64,000 bases of DNA. Origin: Streptomyces vietnamensis. Its GTDB lineage: Bacteria; Actinomycetota; Actinomycetes; Streptomycetales; Streptomycetaceae. A program made the position numbers and the translations under genes. Shown here in pieces: positions 49,365 to 58,394 of the stretch. The notes below the pieces were generated by a model. The model had not been told where the DNA came from. It saw only the letters and a list, made by a program, of their open reading frames with translations, and ran no database searches. The stretch's first letter is position 1. Each line of letters starts with the position of its first letter. The stretch is from positions 8,803,143-8,867,142 of the forward strand of contig NZ_CP010407.1 in NCBI RefSeq assembly GCF_000830005.1. Reading direction: 5' to 3'.

Positions 49365-50182
49365 TGCTCCCCGCACCCGCGGGGATGGCCCCGAACCCGC
49401 CCAGTGCGAAGCCGCCCCTAAGGGCTGCTCCCCGCACCCGCGGGGATGGCCCCCGCACCCGCAGCGAAAGGCGTTACGGCCGGCGCTGCTCCCCGCACCC
49501 GCGGGGATGGTCCCGAGCTGCGCGACGGGTGGCTCGGAACCGTGCACTGCTCCCCGCACCCGCGGGGATGGCCCCCCCGGGCTGGCGACACCGCCGCCCG
49601 CGAGGGTCTGCTCCCCGCACCCGCGGGGATGGTCCTGTGCCAGGTCAAGCTCAGCGAGGGCCCGGCCGCTGCTCCCCGCACCCGCGGGGATGGCCCCGCG
49701 ACGGCGAACCTGCGGTCGCTCGTGAATCCCTGCTCCCCGCACCCGCGGGGATGGTCCGGAGGGGCACATGTCCTACCGCCCCCACCCCACCTGCTCCCCG
49801 CACCCGCGGGGATGGTCCCCGTCGGTCCACTGGTCCCGCAGCAGGGAGCACTGCTCCCCGCACCCGTGGGGATGGTCCCATCGTGGTCGTTTCGAGGTGC
49901 CAGGGTTCGGCCTGCTCCCCGCTCGCGCGGGGATGGCCCCTGGCCGAGGTCACCCTCGTAGCCGAGACCGAACTGCTTCCCGCGCCTGCGGGGATGGTCC
50001 GTATAACGCTCGCGACTGCGAGGTAGCGATCGACTGCTCCCCGCCTGCGCGGGGATGGTCCCGTCCTGCGCTTCAGGGACGGCTCCGATTGCTGCTCCCT
50101 GCCATGCGCGGGAGTGGTCTCGAGGCCCGGGTCTGGTTCGAGCTGGCATCGTGCTGCTCCCTGTCTGTGAGTGGAGGGTCCC
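49365..50182 (+). CRISPR. CRISPR array 3
   Basis: Fourteen repeats at 49365, 49426, 49486, 49547, 49608, 49669, 49730, 49791, 49851, 49912, 49973, 50034, 50092 and 50154. The first eight are canonical with loop ACCC; the last two are degraded. The clean end is at the leader. Confidence 0.95.
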
Positions 50183-50242
50183 GCGCGTCGGCGTCGTCGT
50201 TCTTCGGGGCGTGGTGGGTGCTGTTGAGCAGGGGCGGCAGGT

Positions 50243-50280
50243 TTGCCGCACCCGTGTATACGTGAATGTATACTTGGGTT
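50243..50280 (+). promoter_or_regulatory. Promoter/operator of the toxin-antitoxin pair
   Basis: Two GTATAC half-sites at 50256-50261 and 50268-50273 form a 12-bp-spaced repeat of palindromes. TATACT (50269-50274) fits a -10 box, which would start transcription at or next to the ATG 50281 and give a leaderless message. The antitoxin would bind these sites for autoregulation. Confidence 0.6.
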
Positions 50281-50544
50281 ATGTCTGATGCGATGATCAG
50301 GGTGCCTGCTGAGGTTCGTGACCGGCTGGCGGTGATTGCCGAGTCCCGCGGGGTGTCGATCCGGTCTCTGGTTCAGGAGTTCGCGGAGTCGACGTTGACG
50401 GAGGAGGAGCGTCGTGAGCGGGCGGAGCGGACTCGGGGGTATCTCGCCGAGCATTTCGGTGTCGAGGTGAGTGACGAGGAGAGCGCGGCGATGGGCGCCA
50501 GGCTGCGTGAGGCGTTTGCCGGCCGGCGGGGTGCGGCCGCGTGA
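50281..50544 (+). CDS. Ribbon-helix-helix antitoxin
   Basis: An 87-aa protein starting MSDAMIRVPAEVRDRLAVIA. IRVPAEVRDRL followed by ESRGVSIRSLVQEFAEST is a ribbon-helix-helix DNA-binding fold, and the charged C-terminal tail is the likely toxin-binding segment. Its stop overlaps the next gene (GTGA at 50541-50544). It lies between CRISPR arrays 3 and 4. Confidence 0.8.
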   Translation: MSDAMIRVPAEVRDRLAVIAESRGVSIRSLVQEFAESTLTEEERRERAERTRGYLAEHFGVEVSDEESAAMGARLREAFAGRRGAAA

Positions 50545-50927
50545 TCCTGCACCATCTGGTTCTCGATGTGACGGCTCTGTCGGCGTTGTCGGGGAACAGG
50601 CAGGTGTCCGCGTTGATCCACCGGGCTCATTTCGAGGTGGAGACGCGGCTGTGGGTGCCGGTGCTGTCGGCTCTGGAGGCCGACCGCGAGCATCCCGGGC
50701 TGGCGGAGCACCTGGGACAGCTCGACGTCCTCCACACGGTGGACCTGGACTATCCCGCGATGCTGACCGTGGCCCGGCTTCGTGGCGAGGGTGTGGCGCC
50801 GGGTATCGGGGCTGCGATCCACGTCGTGCGGCATCTGCCCCAGTGGGGCACGGACGCACTCGTGGCCACCGTCGATCCGAAGGCGTACGAGGGACACGGC
50901 GTGGCGTTGTTCGACCTCAACCGCTGA
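50541..50927 (+). CDS. PIN-domain toxin-like protein
   Basis: A 128-aa protein starting at GTG 50541. HLVLDVTALSAL gives Asp9, EADRE gives Glu46, and WGTDALVATVDPKAYEG gives Asp105 and Asp112, the acidic set of a PIN ribonuclease. The fold fits a VapC-like toxin, but the lead motif VLDVTAL is less standard than VLDTS. It is co-transcribed with the antitoxin. Confidence 0.75.
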   Translation: MILHHLVLDVTALSALSGNRQVSALIHRAHFEVETRLWVPVLSALEADREHPGLAEHLGQLDVLHTVDLDYPAMLTVARLRGEGVAPGIGAAIHVVRHLPQWGTDALVATVDPKAYEGHGVALFDLNR

Positions 50928-50997
50928 GACCACCAGCCACCTCCAGGCCAGAGTGACGACTGCTCCTGGCCGGCGCAGCGATGCCCCAGACCCCCAA

Positions 50998-51635
50998 CTC
51001 CTCCCCGCCTGCGCGGGGATGGTCCCGGGCCGCGACCGAACTTCTTACCGACGGCGCTCTGCTCCCCGCTCGCGCGGGGATGGTCCCAACCCGGCCTGGA
51101 TCGAAGTCCGCGACATCGGCTGCTCCCCGCACCTGCGGGGATGTTCCCGACTGCCCCCGCGGCGTGCCCAAGCACTCCCTCTGCTCCCCGCACCCGCGAG
51201 AATGGTCCGACTGACGGGGGCCGTAACACTTGCCGCTCGTGCTGTTCCCCGCATCCGCGGAGATGGTCCCACGGTGACCATCACGAACGCCTACGGCTGC
51301 CTCTACTCCCCGTTCGCGTGGGGATGGTCCCGTCGACCGGAACCGCCGGCGGTTCCTACTGCTCTGTTCCCCGCCTGCGCGGGGATGGTCCCGTCTGGCT
51401 GGACGGACCAGCCAAGGAGCCGATCTGCTCCCTGCGTGTGCGGGGATGGTCCCCTGGGTCATGCCTTCCCACGGGGATAGGTGGACTGCTCCCTGTCTGC
51501 GCGGGGATGGTCCTCCCTCGGGCAAGAAGGTGACCTCGTCGTAGTACTGCTTCTCGCGCGTGAGGGGATACTCCCGCGCTCGTTGACGCCCAGGCCGTCA
51601 CCGGGCTCTGTCCTCCGCTCGCGTGGGGGCGGTCG
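50998..51635 (+). CRISPR. CRISPR array 4
   Basis: About eleven repeats from 50998 at 60-62 bp steps. The first is clipped (CTCCTCCCCGCC), right after the toxin gene. The last two (near 51547 and 51608) are strongly mutated. There is no class A leader before it, so the toxin-antitoxin segment probably interrupts an older array. Confidence 0.88.
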
Positions 51636-51747
51636 GCGTTCCGGTCGCTTAGGTAGCTTTGGTCGCGGTGCTCCGTGGGGTGTGGTGAGTACCGACGGGT
51701 GTACTGACCATGCCTGCGGTGCGCTTACCACCGCGCTTACCATGGCT
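51636..51747 (+). repeat. Class B leader-like block, copy 3
   Basis: GTTCCGGTCGCTTAGGTAGC, then GGTGTACTGACCATGCCTG and CGCTTACCACCGCGCTTACC, ending at the first repeat of array 5. It is the longest copy, with an internal repeat of CGCTTACCA. Confidence 0.75.
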
Positions 51748-52507
51748 GCTCCCCGCCTGCGCGGGGATGGTCCCTCGTAGTCCACGCCCTCGCGGAGCCA
51801 GATGCCCTGCTCCCCGCACCCGCGGGGATGGTCCTGCCTTCTGGGTGTCCTCGCTCTTCGTACCGAACTGCTTCCCGCGTCCGCGGGATGGCCCCTGGCA
51901 GCGCGGTTTTGGTCTGTTCTACGTCAGCTGTTCCCCGCGCCCGTGGGGATGGTCCCAAGGTCCTTCCCGAGGTCAAGGGCAAGCTCTCCTGTTCCCCGCG
52001 TGTGTGGGGATGGCTTCGTTCTGACCGGGTCCGGGGCGGCGCTGGTCTGCTCCTCGCCTGCGTGGGGTTGGTACCAGGCAGTCTGGAGAAGGTTCCATCG
52101 CCGTCGTCTGTTCCCTCGCTTGCGGCGGGAATGGTCAGAGCACGGCGCTCGGTTATGGCCTGCTGGAGAGGTCCTCCCTGCTCGCGCGGGAATGGTCCCT
52201 GGCCGCGCTCCACCCGGACGTGAAGACCACGCTGCTCCCCGCGCACCTGCGGGGATGGTCCCTGCGTCAACCCCGCGCACCTCGAACTCACCGGCTGCTC
52301 CCCGCTTGCGCGGGGATGGTCCCGCGACGGACCTGCGCGGCAACGCCAACGCGACGTGTTCCCCGTATCTGCGGGGATGTTCCCGGCATGGATTAGAGCC
52401 CGCCCCCGGGTTCGAACTGCTCCCCGCGCTCACGCGGGGATGGTCCCAGCTGCGCCTACAGGAGGTTGATGGCGTCCTACTGCTTCCCGTATCTGTGGGG
52501 GAGGTTC
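51748..52507 (+). CRISPR. CRISPR array 5
   Basis: About thirteen repeats. The first two (51748, 51807) are canonical. Later units vary in stem and length, including a unit near 52108 with TGCGGCGGGAATGG. The polarity again is clean to decayed from the block. Confidence 0.88.
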
Positions 52508-52658
52508 CCTCACCGCCGGTCGACAAGCTGGTGCGCCCGGAGGACCTGCTTCCCGCGTTGGCGGGGTTCGGTGTGGGGGAGGGGTGTCTGGTTTGCCGGT
52601 TTCGGTGAAAGTGGTTCAGATGGTGTTGTTGGTGGGATAGAACTGCAGGTCACGAAGT
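52508..52658 (+). promoter_or_regulatory. CRISPR leader, class A, with duplicated tail
   Basis: Second copy of the terminal-spacer, mutated-repeat and leader block described for 49217-49364. GGTTTCGGTGAAAGTGGTTC and GGGATAGAACTGCAGGTCAC precede repeat 1 of array 6. Confidence 0.8.
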
Positions 52659-54011
52659 CTGCTCCCCGCCTGCGCGGGGATGGTCCCACGACGCCCATCA
52701 CGGCGAGGCCCGCGAGGACCTGCTCCCCGCCTGCGCGGGGATGGTCCCTCGCCCTCTTCCTCGGACCCGCGCCACGGCATCTGCTCCCCACCTGCGCGGG
52801 GATGGTCCCACCCGGAGTGGGCGGCGGAGACCTGGGGGCGGCTGCTCCCCGCCTGCGCGGGGATGGTCCCCAGTCGATCCCGTCGGCCATGTGCCCGACC
52901 GTCTGCTCCCCGCCTGCGCGGGGATGGTCCCGTGCGGATCGGCTTGTCCCCGATCCGGACTCCCTGCTCCCCGCCTGCGCGGGGATGGTCCCGAGCCCAT
53001 CGAGGGGAAGCCCAAGACCACGGTCTGCTCCCCGCCTGCGCGGGGATGGTCCCCGGATGGACGCCGTGGTCACCAAGGCGATCCACTGCTCCCCGCCTGC
53101 GCGGGGATGGTCCCTCCGGCGCGGCGCACAACCTCGCCGGGATGAGCTGCTCCCCGCTCGCGCGGGGATGGTCCCAACATCCAGAAGTTCAGCCCCGCCG
53201 TGCCTGGCTGCTCCCCGTACCCGCGGGGATGGTCCCCACCACACGTGGCAGGCCGCGGCTCGCAAGTACTGCTCCCCGCGCCCGCGGGGATGGTCCCGCG
53301 GAGATCCGCGATCAGTGGACCGACCTGATCTGCTCCCCGCGTCCGCAGGGATGTTCCCTGGCCCGTGGTCTACCTCACCGCCCCGAACACCTGCTCCTCG
53401 CACCTGCGGGGATGGTCCCCTGCTCCGGTCCCAGGCTGGCTACCACGAAGGCTGCTCCCCGCACCCGCGGGGATGGTCCCGATGCGACGTCCGCCGCACG
53501 GTTGGCCCAGTCCTGCTCCCCGCACCCGCGGGGATGGTCCTGACCGTACCGTCAAGGTGCGTACTGCGCCCTCCTGCTCCCCGTATCCGCGGGGGTGTTC
53601 CCTCGAAGAACTCTTGCCGTAGGAACCGGGCGGTCTGCTCCCCGCGTGCGCGGGGATGGCCCCGCTGGGCCACCCTCCTCGACGAGCTCAGCGTTCTGCT
53701 CCCTGCACTCGCGGGGGATGGTCCTGCCAAGCGCCGGCGCCATGGCTGCGTCACCGGCTGTTCTCCGCGCCCGCGGGGGGTGGTCCCGGCGTGATCGTCG
53801 TCGGCGAATTGGTCGGCGACTGCTCCCTGCGTCTGTGGGGATGGCCCGGCGGTGTCGAGCACCGGCCCGCGCTTGGTTGGCCGCTCCCCGTGCGGAGGGT
53901 GTCCGACTTCGTGGGTACGGCTGCTTCCCGGTTGTGCGGGGTTGGTCCCGAGTGCGTGGCGTGTGCGTTCACGCCGGCGGTCTGCTTCCCGGTTGTGCGG
54001 GGGTGGTCTGT
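52659..54011 (+). CRISPR. CRISPR array 6
   Basis: About twenty-two repeats from 52659. The first eight or so are identical with loop CTGC; changes accumulate to the right. The last units near 53921 and 53982 read CTGCTTCCCGGTTGTGCGGG. It is the longest clean run and a class A leader precedes it. Confidence 0.95.
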
Positions 54012-54095
54012 GTTTCGGTCGCTTCGGTCGCTGTGTGGTGGGGGTGTGTTGGCGATGTCTGCGGTTTGCTTACGGTCGGGCTTGCCACGGCAGTC
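54008..54095 (+). repeat. Class B leader-like block, copy 4, without array
   Basis: GTTTCGGTCGCTTCGGTCGC followed by CTGCGGTTTGCTTACGGTCG. Unlike the other copies no repeat follows, so its array has been lost. Confidence 0.6.
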
Positions 54096-54315
54096 CTCGT
54101 TCAACTGCTTGTCGGCGGTGTGGGTTTTTGTATCGGTGGGGGCGGGTTTGGGTGTGTCTGGATGTGGCCGGGAGCGTCAGGGCTCTGGTGGAGTGTCTGG
54201 GGTAGGCGGGGTGTCTGGGGTGTGATTTTGCGGGTGTCTCCGCTTCCTGATGCCGGGTGGCTGGGAGTGTTATCCCGTGGTTGCCCTTTGTCGAGTGCGC
54301 ATACGCTCTTCGTTG
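54096..54315. other. G/T-rich spacer, no gene
   Basis: The plus strand is strongly rich in G and T and poor in A and C. No ORF or repeat is convincing. Confidence 0.4.
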
Positions 54316-54645
54316 ATGAGGGGGGTGGGGGTTGGGATGGGTGACGGGGATGTCGCTGGGGATGTCGCTGAGTACTTCACGTTGGTCTGTGATGACCCGT
54401 CCTACACGGTTGTGCTCTTCGGTTGCGGGCCGTGTGAGTTGGATGTGGTGCGGGCTGTGCGTGAGGTGACGGGGCTGAGTCTTTGGCATGGCAGGGTGCT
54501 CACGCGGCGGGCTCCGGTCGCTGTTCGTGAGGGCTTGCCTCAGGACATGGCTGATGAGGCGGTCTTGGTGCTCCGGAGTGCCGGCGCGCAGGCAGAAGCA
54601 AGGCGGGAGCTGGAGTCCGGGCGTGGTACGGCCCAGTCGCCCTGA
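54316..54645 (+). CDS. Orphan ribosomal L7/L12 C-terminal-like protein
   Basis: A 109-aa protein (102 aa from the second ATG at 54337). YTVVLFGCGPCELDVVRAVR followed by EVTGLSLWHGRVLTRRAPVA and AVLVLRSAGAQAEARREL follows the L7/L12 C-terminal fold, including the VVR-xTGL helix turn. It lacks the N-terminal dimerisation domain and is far from any ribosomal operon. Such orphans may bind translation GTPases, but no role is known. A terminator follows. Confidence 0.7.
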   Translation: MRGVGVGMGDGDVAGDVAEYFTLVCDDPSYTVVLFGCGPCELDVVRAVREVTGLSLWHGRVLTRRAPVAVREGLPQDMADEAVLVLRSAGAQAEARRELESGRGTAQSP

Positions 54646-54667
54646 GGGCGTGCGGACGTGCCCCACA

Positions 54668-54806
54668 CGAAGAAGCCCCTTGTTGGAAAGCGGCAGGTCG
54701 GGGGGCTTTTTGGTCGGCAGGGTACTTCTTGCCCTTGGGCGATGGGTGATGCGGTTTGTGCATAGGGGGTGGGTGGATGGCGTATGCGTTTTCTGTATGC
54801 GGGTGG
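54668..54806 (+). repeat. Left copy of island-flanking direct repeat
   Basis: Contains the terminator, GGTCGGCAGGGTA and two motifs 34 bp apart (TGATGCGGTTTGTGCAT and GTATGCGTTTTCTGTATGCG). The same order recurs at 62711-62880, with GAGTCGGCAGGTA and GTATGCGTTTTCTGCATGCG. Confidence 0.65.
54673..54712 (+). terminator. Rho-independent-like terminator
   Basis: AAGCCCC at 54673-54679 pairs with GGGGCTT at 54702-54708, followed by TTTT. It ends the L7/L12-like gene 27 bp after its stop. Confidence 0.75.
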
Positions 54807-55024
54807 TGCGATCTTTCGGTTTTGGGGCAGTGGTGTGAGAGACAGTCGGGTGTTGGTGTGTTGTTGCTGGTCAGGGGATGTTTTGTGGTGTGGGTTCACT
54901 GTCGTGGGAGTGAGAGATCGGGGTGGGCGTGCTGTCCTAGGGGTGTTATCGCATGACGGGTGAGGTTGTCTCAGTTTCGTGAGTTCTGATCCGCCGGCCG
55001 GTTGATGGTTGGTGTGCTCGGTGA

Positions 55025-56818
55025 GTGATTCAGGAGGAGCGGCCAGGGGTCTCTGGCGGGTCGGACAGCGTGCCGGCTGGTGCTTTGCCGGCTGTGTCGG
55101 TTCGGGCTTTGCGGGGACTTGCGGTGCGCTGTCTGCTGGCTTTGCGGCGGGAGGGGAAGCTCACTACTGCGAGGGTGCGGTCGGTGGCGGACGTGTTGGG
55201 TGTGCGGGAGCGGGCGGTGTGGCGGTGGCTGGCTGCCGCTGAGCGGGACGAGGCTGCGGCCGCGGCGCCGGGGGAGCGGGCCGTGTGGCACGGGCGGTTC
55301 ACGGTCACGGACGAGGTCCGGGCTCTGCTGGCGTTGTGGAAGGGCAACGTCGCTGCTGTCCACCGTGAGTTGGCCGCTCGCGCGGCCAGGGGTGAGGGGG
55401 AGCCGCCGCCGTCGATTCCGACGTTGCATCGGGCGATCGGTCGTGATCTGTCGCCGGGGGAGCGGGCGGGGTTCGCGGGTGGGGAGCGGGCGGCGCGTAA
55501 GCATGATGTGTTCCTGGCCCGGCCGCGTCCCTGGCGGAACCAGGTGTGGGAGACCGACCACCTGCAGGCGCCGGTGCTGGTCGACGTCGACGGCAAGCCC
55601 CGCAGACCGTGGATCACCTGGTTCACCGACTGCGCCACCAACGCGATCACCGGTGTCGCGGTGACACCGGTGCATCCGTCACGGGAGTCGGTGCTGGCCG
55701 GCTTGCGCTCCGCGGTCCTGCGCGAGGACCCCTACGGTCCGTTCGGCGGTCTGCCGGAGAAGGTACGAGTGGACCGCGGCAAGGACTTCCTGTCCAAGAC
55801 GGTGACCGCGGCGTTCACTGTCTTGGACGTGAGGGTGGAGGATCTGCCCGCTTACACCCCTCACCTCAAGGGCATGGTGGAGGGCCTGAACCGGGCGGTG
55901 GAGAGCATGTTCCTGACCGCGCTGCCTGGCTACGTCCGCCAGCCGCGCCCCGGCAAACGGGCTGCCCGCCCGAAGGACGAGGTGCTGCTCAGTTTCGAGG
56001 ACTTCACCGCCCGGCTGCTGGACTGGACGCTGTGGTGGAACACCGAGCACCGCCCCGCACCCCTGCAAGGCAGGACTCCGCTTGAGGCGTGGCAGGACGA
56101 TCCCACCCCGCTGCGGGACGTGCTGGCGACGGATCTGTGGACGTTCACTCTGGAGGACGCCGGCACCCGTACGCTGACCACCCGCGGCATCCGCTTCCAC
56201 AAACGCGACTACGTGGGCCCGTGGATGACCGGCCAGGCGGGAATCCGGGTCCGCGTCCGCTTCATGCCGCACCATGACCACCGTATCGAGGTCTACCACG
56301 CCACCACCGGCCGTTATCTCGGTCCCGCGGATCTGGCCGATCAGGCCACCGACGAACAGATCAGCGCCGTACGCAAGGCACGGGCTGCCCGTGCCCGCCG
56401 CCTGAAGAAGGACCTCCAGGCCTCCCAGCGCGAGCGCTACGCCGCCGCCACCCAGGCCGAAGCCCCCAAGCGGCTCGGCGCGCTGACCGCCGCCCAGGCC
56501 CAGGCCGAACTCGCCGCCGCTGATCACACCGATGTGGCCCGGCTGGCATTGCCGGATCTGATCCCGCCGGCCGCGCCGCCGGCCGGGTGGCGCACTCCTG
56601 CTTCCCTGGCCGCGCTGACCGGCCCCGGTCGGCCCGGTTCAGCATCACGCACTCAAAACGGCTCCCCACCCGCTTCAAGCGGCGCCTCTGTCCCAGAAGC
56701 CCCTCACGGGCAGACGGCACCTGTCCCCGCCGACGACGCAGACGCCTCGTCCCCTACCTCTACCGACGACGGAGACGCCTCGTCCCCTACCTCTACCGAC
56801 GACGGAGACGCCTCGTGA
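55025..56818 (+). CDS. TnsB/Mu-type DDE transposase
   Basis: A 597-aa transposase of the Mu/Tn7 TnsB group. An N-terminal HTH (SVADVLGVRERAVWRWLAAA) precedes the RNase H core: VWETDHLQAP (D178), VRVDRGKDF (D250) and LKGMVEGLNR (E286), giving a D-35-E spacing. A Mu C-terminal beta region (GIRFHKRDYVGPWM) and a basic helical tail follow. Its C terminus holds an 11-residue repeat, DDGDASSPTST. Its stop overlaps the ATPase start (GTGA). Start GTG 55025; a GTG at 55070 is possible. Confidence 0.85.
   Translation: MIQEERPGVSGGSDSVPAGALPAVSVRALRGLAVRCLLALRREGKLTTARVRSVADVLGVRERAVWRWLAAAERDEAAAAAPGERAVWHGRFTVTDEVRALLALWKGNVAAVHRELAARAARGEGEPPPSIPTLHRAIGRDLSPGERAGFAGGERAARKHDVFLARPRPWRNQVWETDHLQAPVLVDVDGKPRRPWITWFTDCATNAITGVAVTPVHPSRESVLAGLRSAVLREDPYGPFGGLPEKVRVDRGKDFLSKTVTAAFTVLDVRVEDLPAYTPHLKGMVEGLNRAVESMFLTALPGYVRQPRPGKRAARPKDEVLLSFEDFTARLLDWTLWWNTEHRPAPLQGRTPLEAWQDDPTPLRDVLATDLWTFTLEDAGTRTLTTRGIRFHKRDYVGPWMTGQAGIRVRVRFMPHHDHRIEVYHATTGRYLGPADLADQATDEQISAVRKARAARARRLKKDLQASQRERYAAATQAEAPKRLGALTAAQAQAELAAADHTDVARLALPDLIPPAAPPAGWRTPASLAALTGPGRPGSASRTQNGSPPASSGASVPEAPHGQTAPVPADDADASSPTSTDDGDASSPTSTDDGDAS
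56732..56816 (+). repeat. 33-bp tandem repeat at the transposase 3' end
   Basis: Two and a half near-identical 33-bp units (56732, 56765, 56798; each with GAGACGCCTCGTCCCCTACC) encode DDGDASSPTST repeats. They end exactly at the stop/start overlap with the ATPase gene. Confidence 0.85.
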
Positions 56819-57207
56819 CCGTGGCCACCTACCAGTACGTCGATCTCCCGGATGCCTGTGTGGTCACCACCCGCGCCCTGCTCACGGCCCGGGAGAACAT
56901 CACCGACACCGTCGCCGCCCGCGCGATGATGTGCATCCACGGCGACGCCGGCTTCGGCAAGACCCTCGCCGTCAACACGTGCCTGCGTGAACTCGAGCCC
57001 GCCGAGGACGTCCGCAAGATCACCTTCCGGGCCCGGCCCACTGCCCGTGCGGTCCGCTATGAACTGTTCACCGCTCTCGATCTCGCCGGCGAGCCACCGC
57101 GCCATCCCAGTGAGTTCGACCGCCTGCTGAAAACCGCCCTGGCCGAACGCCCCCGTACCTTCCTCGTCGACGAGGCCCAATGGCTCAACCCGGAGGCGTG
57201 TGGATGA
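56815..57207 (+). pseudogene. TnsC-like ATPase, truncated after Walker B
   Basis: A 130-aa N-terminal part of a transposition AAA+ ATPase. Walker A is GDAGFGKT at 43-50 and Walker B is TFLVDEAQWL near 115-124. Family members run to 250 aa or more with sensor and arginine-finger regions. Here the frame ends six residues past Walker B (NPEACG, TGA 57205-57207). The following G/T-rich sequence is unrelated, so the 3' half was replaced. Confidence 0.8.
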
Positions 57208-57321
57208 GCCGGTTGTTTCGCTGGTGGGGGTTGCTGTTCGGCTGGTTGGTCGTTGGGTTCGTTGGTGGCGTGGTGGTTGTTCAGGTGCTGCCTTCAGCTT
57301 GATGGCCGGCGGGGTGTTGTG

Positions 57322-58377
57322 GTGGGTGCGGGGAAGCGGGGTGGTCTGCGGCTGGTCGAGGGCGGGCCGGCTGGTCCTGACGCCGGGGTGGATCCGTGGG
57401 TGTTTCAAGCCGGGTGTGTTCAGGCGTTCGCGAGGACGTGGGTGGTGCGTGGGTTCGCCCCGACGACGGTCCGCGGCTACAGCTCGCTCCTGAACCGGGT
57501 GCTGGGGCGTTTTGACTGTCCGGTGTGGGCGGTGGACGCCGATGACGTGGATGAAATGCTGCACGCCCTGGCTGTGGCCGGCTTGGCTCCGGGGACGCGT
57601 CGGCAGTACCTGCAGATGCTGCGTGCCTTCCACGCCTTTGTCGCCGAGCGGTACGGGGCCCAGGTCCGTTCGGTGTTCGGTGTGCCGATGGGTGACGGCG
57701 GGCTCGACCGGTTCAATCGTGTGCGGCACGCCGGTGATGACTCGCCCACGGGGGCGCCTCCTGGCCGGGAGCGGTTGCAGGCGTTCTTCTCTTTCGTCCG
57801 GTCCCAGGTCGCGGTCGGGGCGGACTACCGGGTCATGGCTCGGGACTACGCGTTGCTGCGCACGCCATATCACTCAGCGGTCCGGGTGAATGAGCTGGTG
57901 TGCCTGGACCAGCAGGATGTCCATCTGCACCTGGGGCCGTCGGGGAAGCTGCACGTGCGGTTCGGGAAAGCGGCGAACACCTCGGGGCCGCGCCCGCGGT
58001 GGGCTCCGATGCTGGAGGGCCTGGATCGGATCCTGGCCTGGTACCTGCAGGACGTCCGGCCACTGTTCCCTGCGACCGCGCCGCTGTTCTGCGACGAGGA
58101 CGGTCAGGCGCTGAAGGCGGACACCGTCCGGGATCGTCTGGCCCGTCTTCTCGACCTTGAGGGTGCGGGCGGGGGTGAGCGGTTCACGCCTCATGCGCTG
58201 CGCCGTGCATGCGCGACGCACCACTACGAGCGGGGCATGGACCTGCTCGCGGTCCAGCAGCTCCTCGGCCACCGCCATATCGCCTCGACGATGGCGTACG
58301 TGAAGCCGTCGCAGAAGTTCATCGAGGACGCCTGGCGGCGTGCCACCGACTTGGCTGTTCGCACGCTGGCAGGCTGA
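57322..58377 (+). CDS. Tyrosine recombinase/integrase
   Basis: A recombinase of about 351 aa. The N-terminal core-binding domain (FAPTTVRGYSSLLNRVLGRF) precedes the catalytic domain. SAVRVNELVCLD gives the first Arg near 187, HALRRACATH gives H-x-x-R near 291-294, and LLGHRHIASTMAYV gives His near 316 and the Tyr nucleophile near 326. All key residues are present, so it is probably active. The start is uncertain (GTG 57319 or 57322; the frame is open to 57253). Confidence 0.85.
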   Translation: MGAGKRGGLRLVEGGPAGPDAGVDPWVFQAGCVQAFARTWVVRGFAPTTVRGYSSLLNRVLGRFDCPVWAVDADDVDEMLHALAVAGLAPGTRRQYLQMLRAFHAFVAERYGAQVRSVFGVPMGDGGLDRFNRVRHAGDDSPTGAPPGRERLQAFFSFVRSQVAVGADYRVMARDYALLRTPYHSAVRVNELVCLDQQDVHLHLGPSGKLHVRFGKAANTSGPRPRWAPMLEGLDRILAWYLQDVRPLFPATAPLFCDEDGQALKADTVRDRLARLLDLEGAGGGERFTPHALRRACATHHYERGMDLLAVQQLLGHRHIASTMAYVKPSQKFIEDAWRRATDLAVRTLAG

Positions 58378-58394
58378 CCATGGGAGGCGAGTGC

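Noticed and set aside
50281..50927. Assigning the toxin-antitoxin pair the names vapB/vapC
   Set aside because: The fold assignments are by motif only and the PIN lead motif is atypical, so no symbol is given.
46185..54205. Many long ORFs on both strands across the arrays with repeating PRTRGDGP or AGAGS text
   Set aside because: They are translations of the CRISPR repeat in successive frames; the 61-bp period keeps frames open and the text repeats every 20 residues or so.
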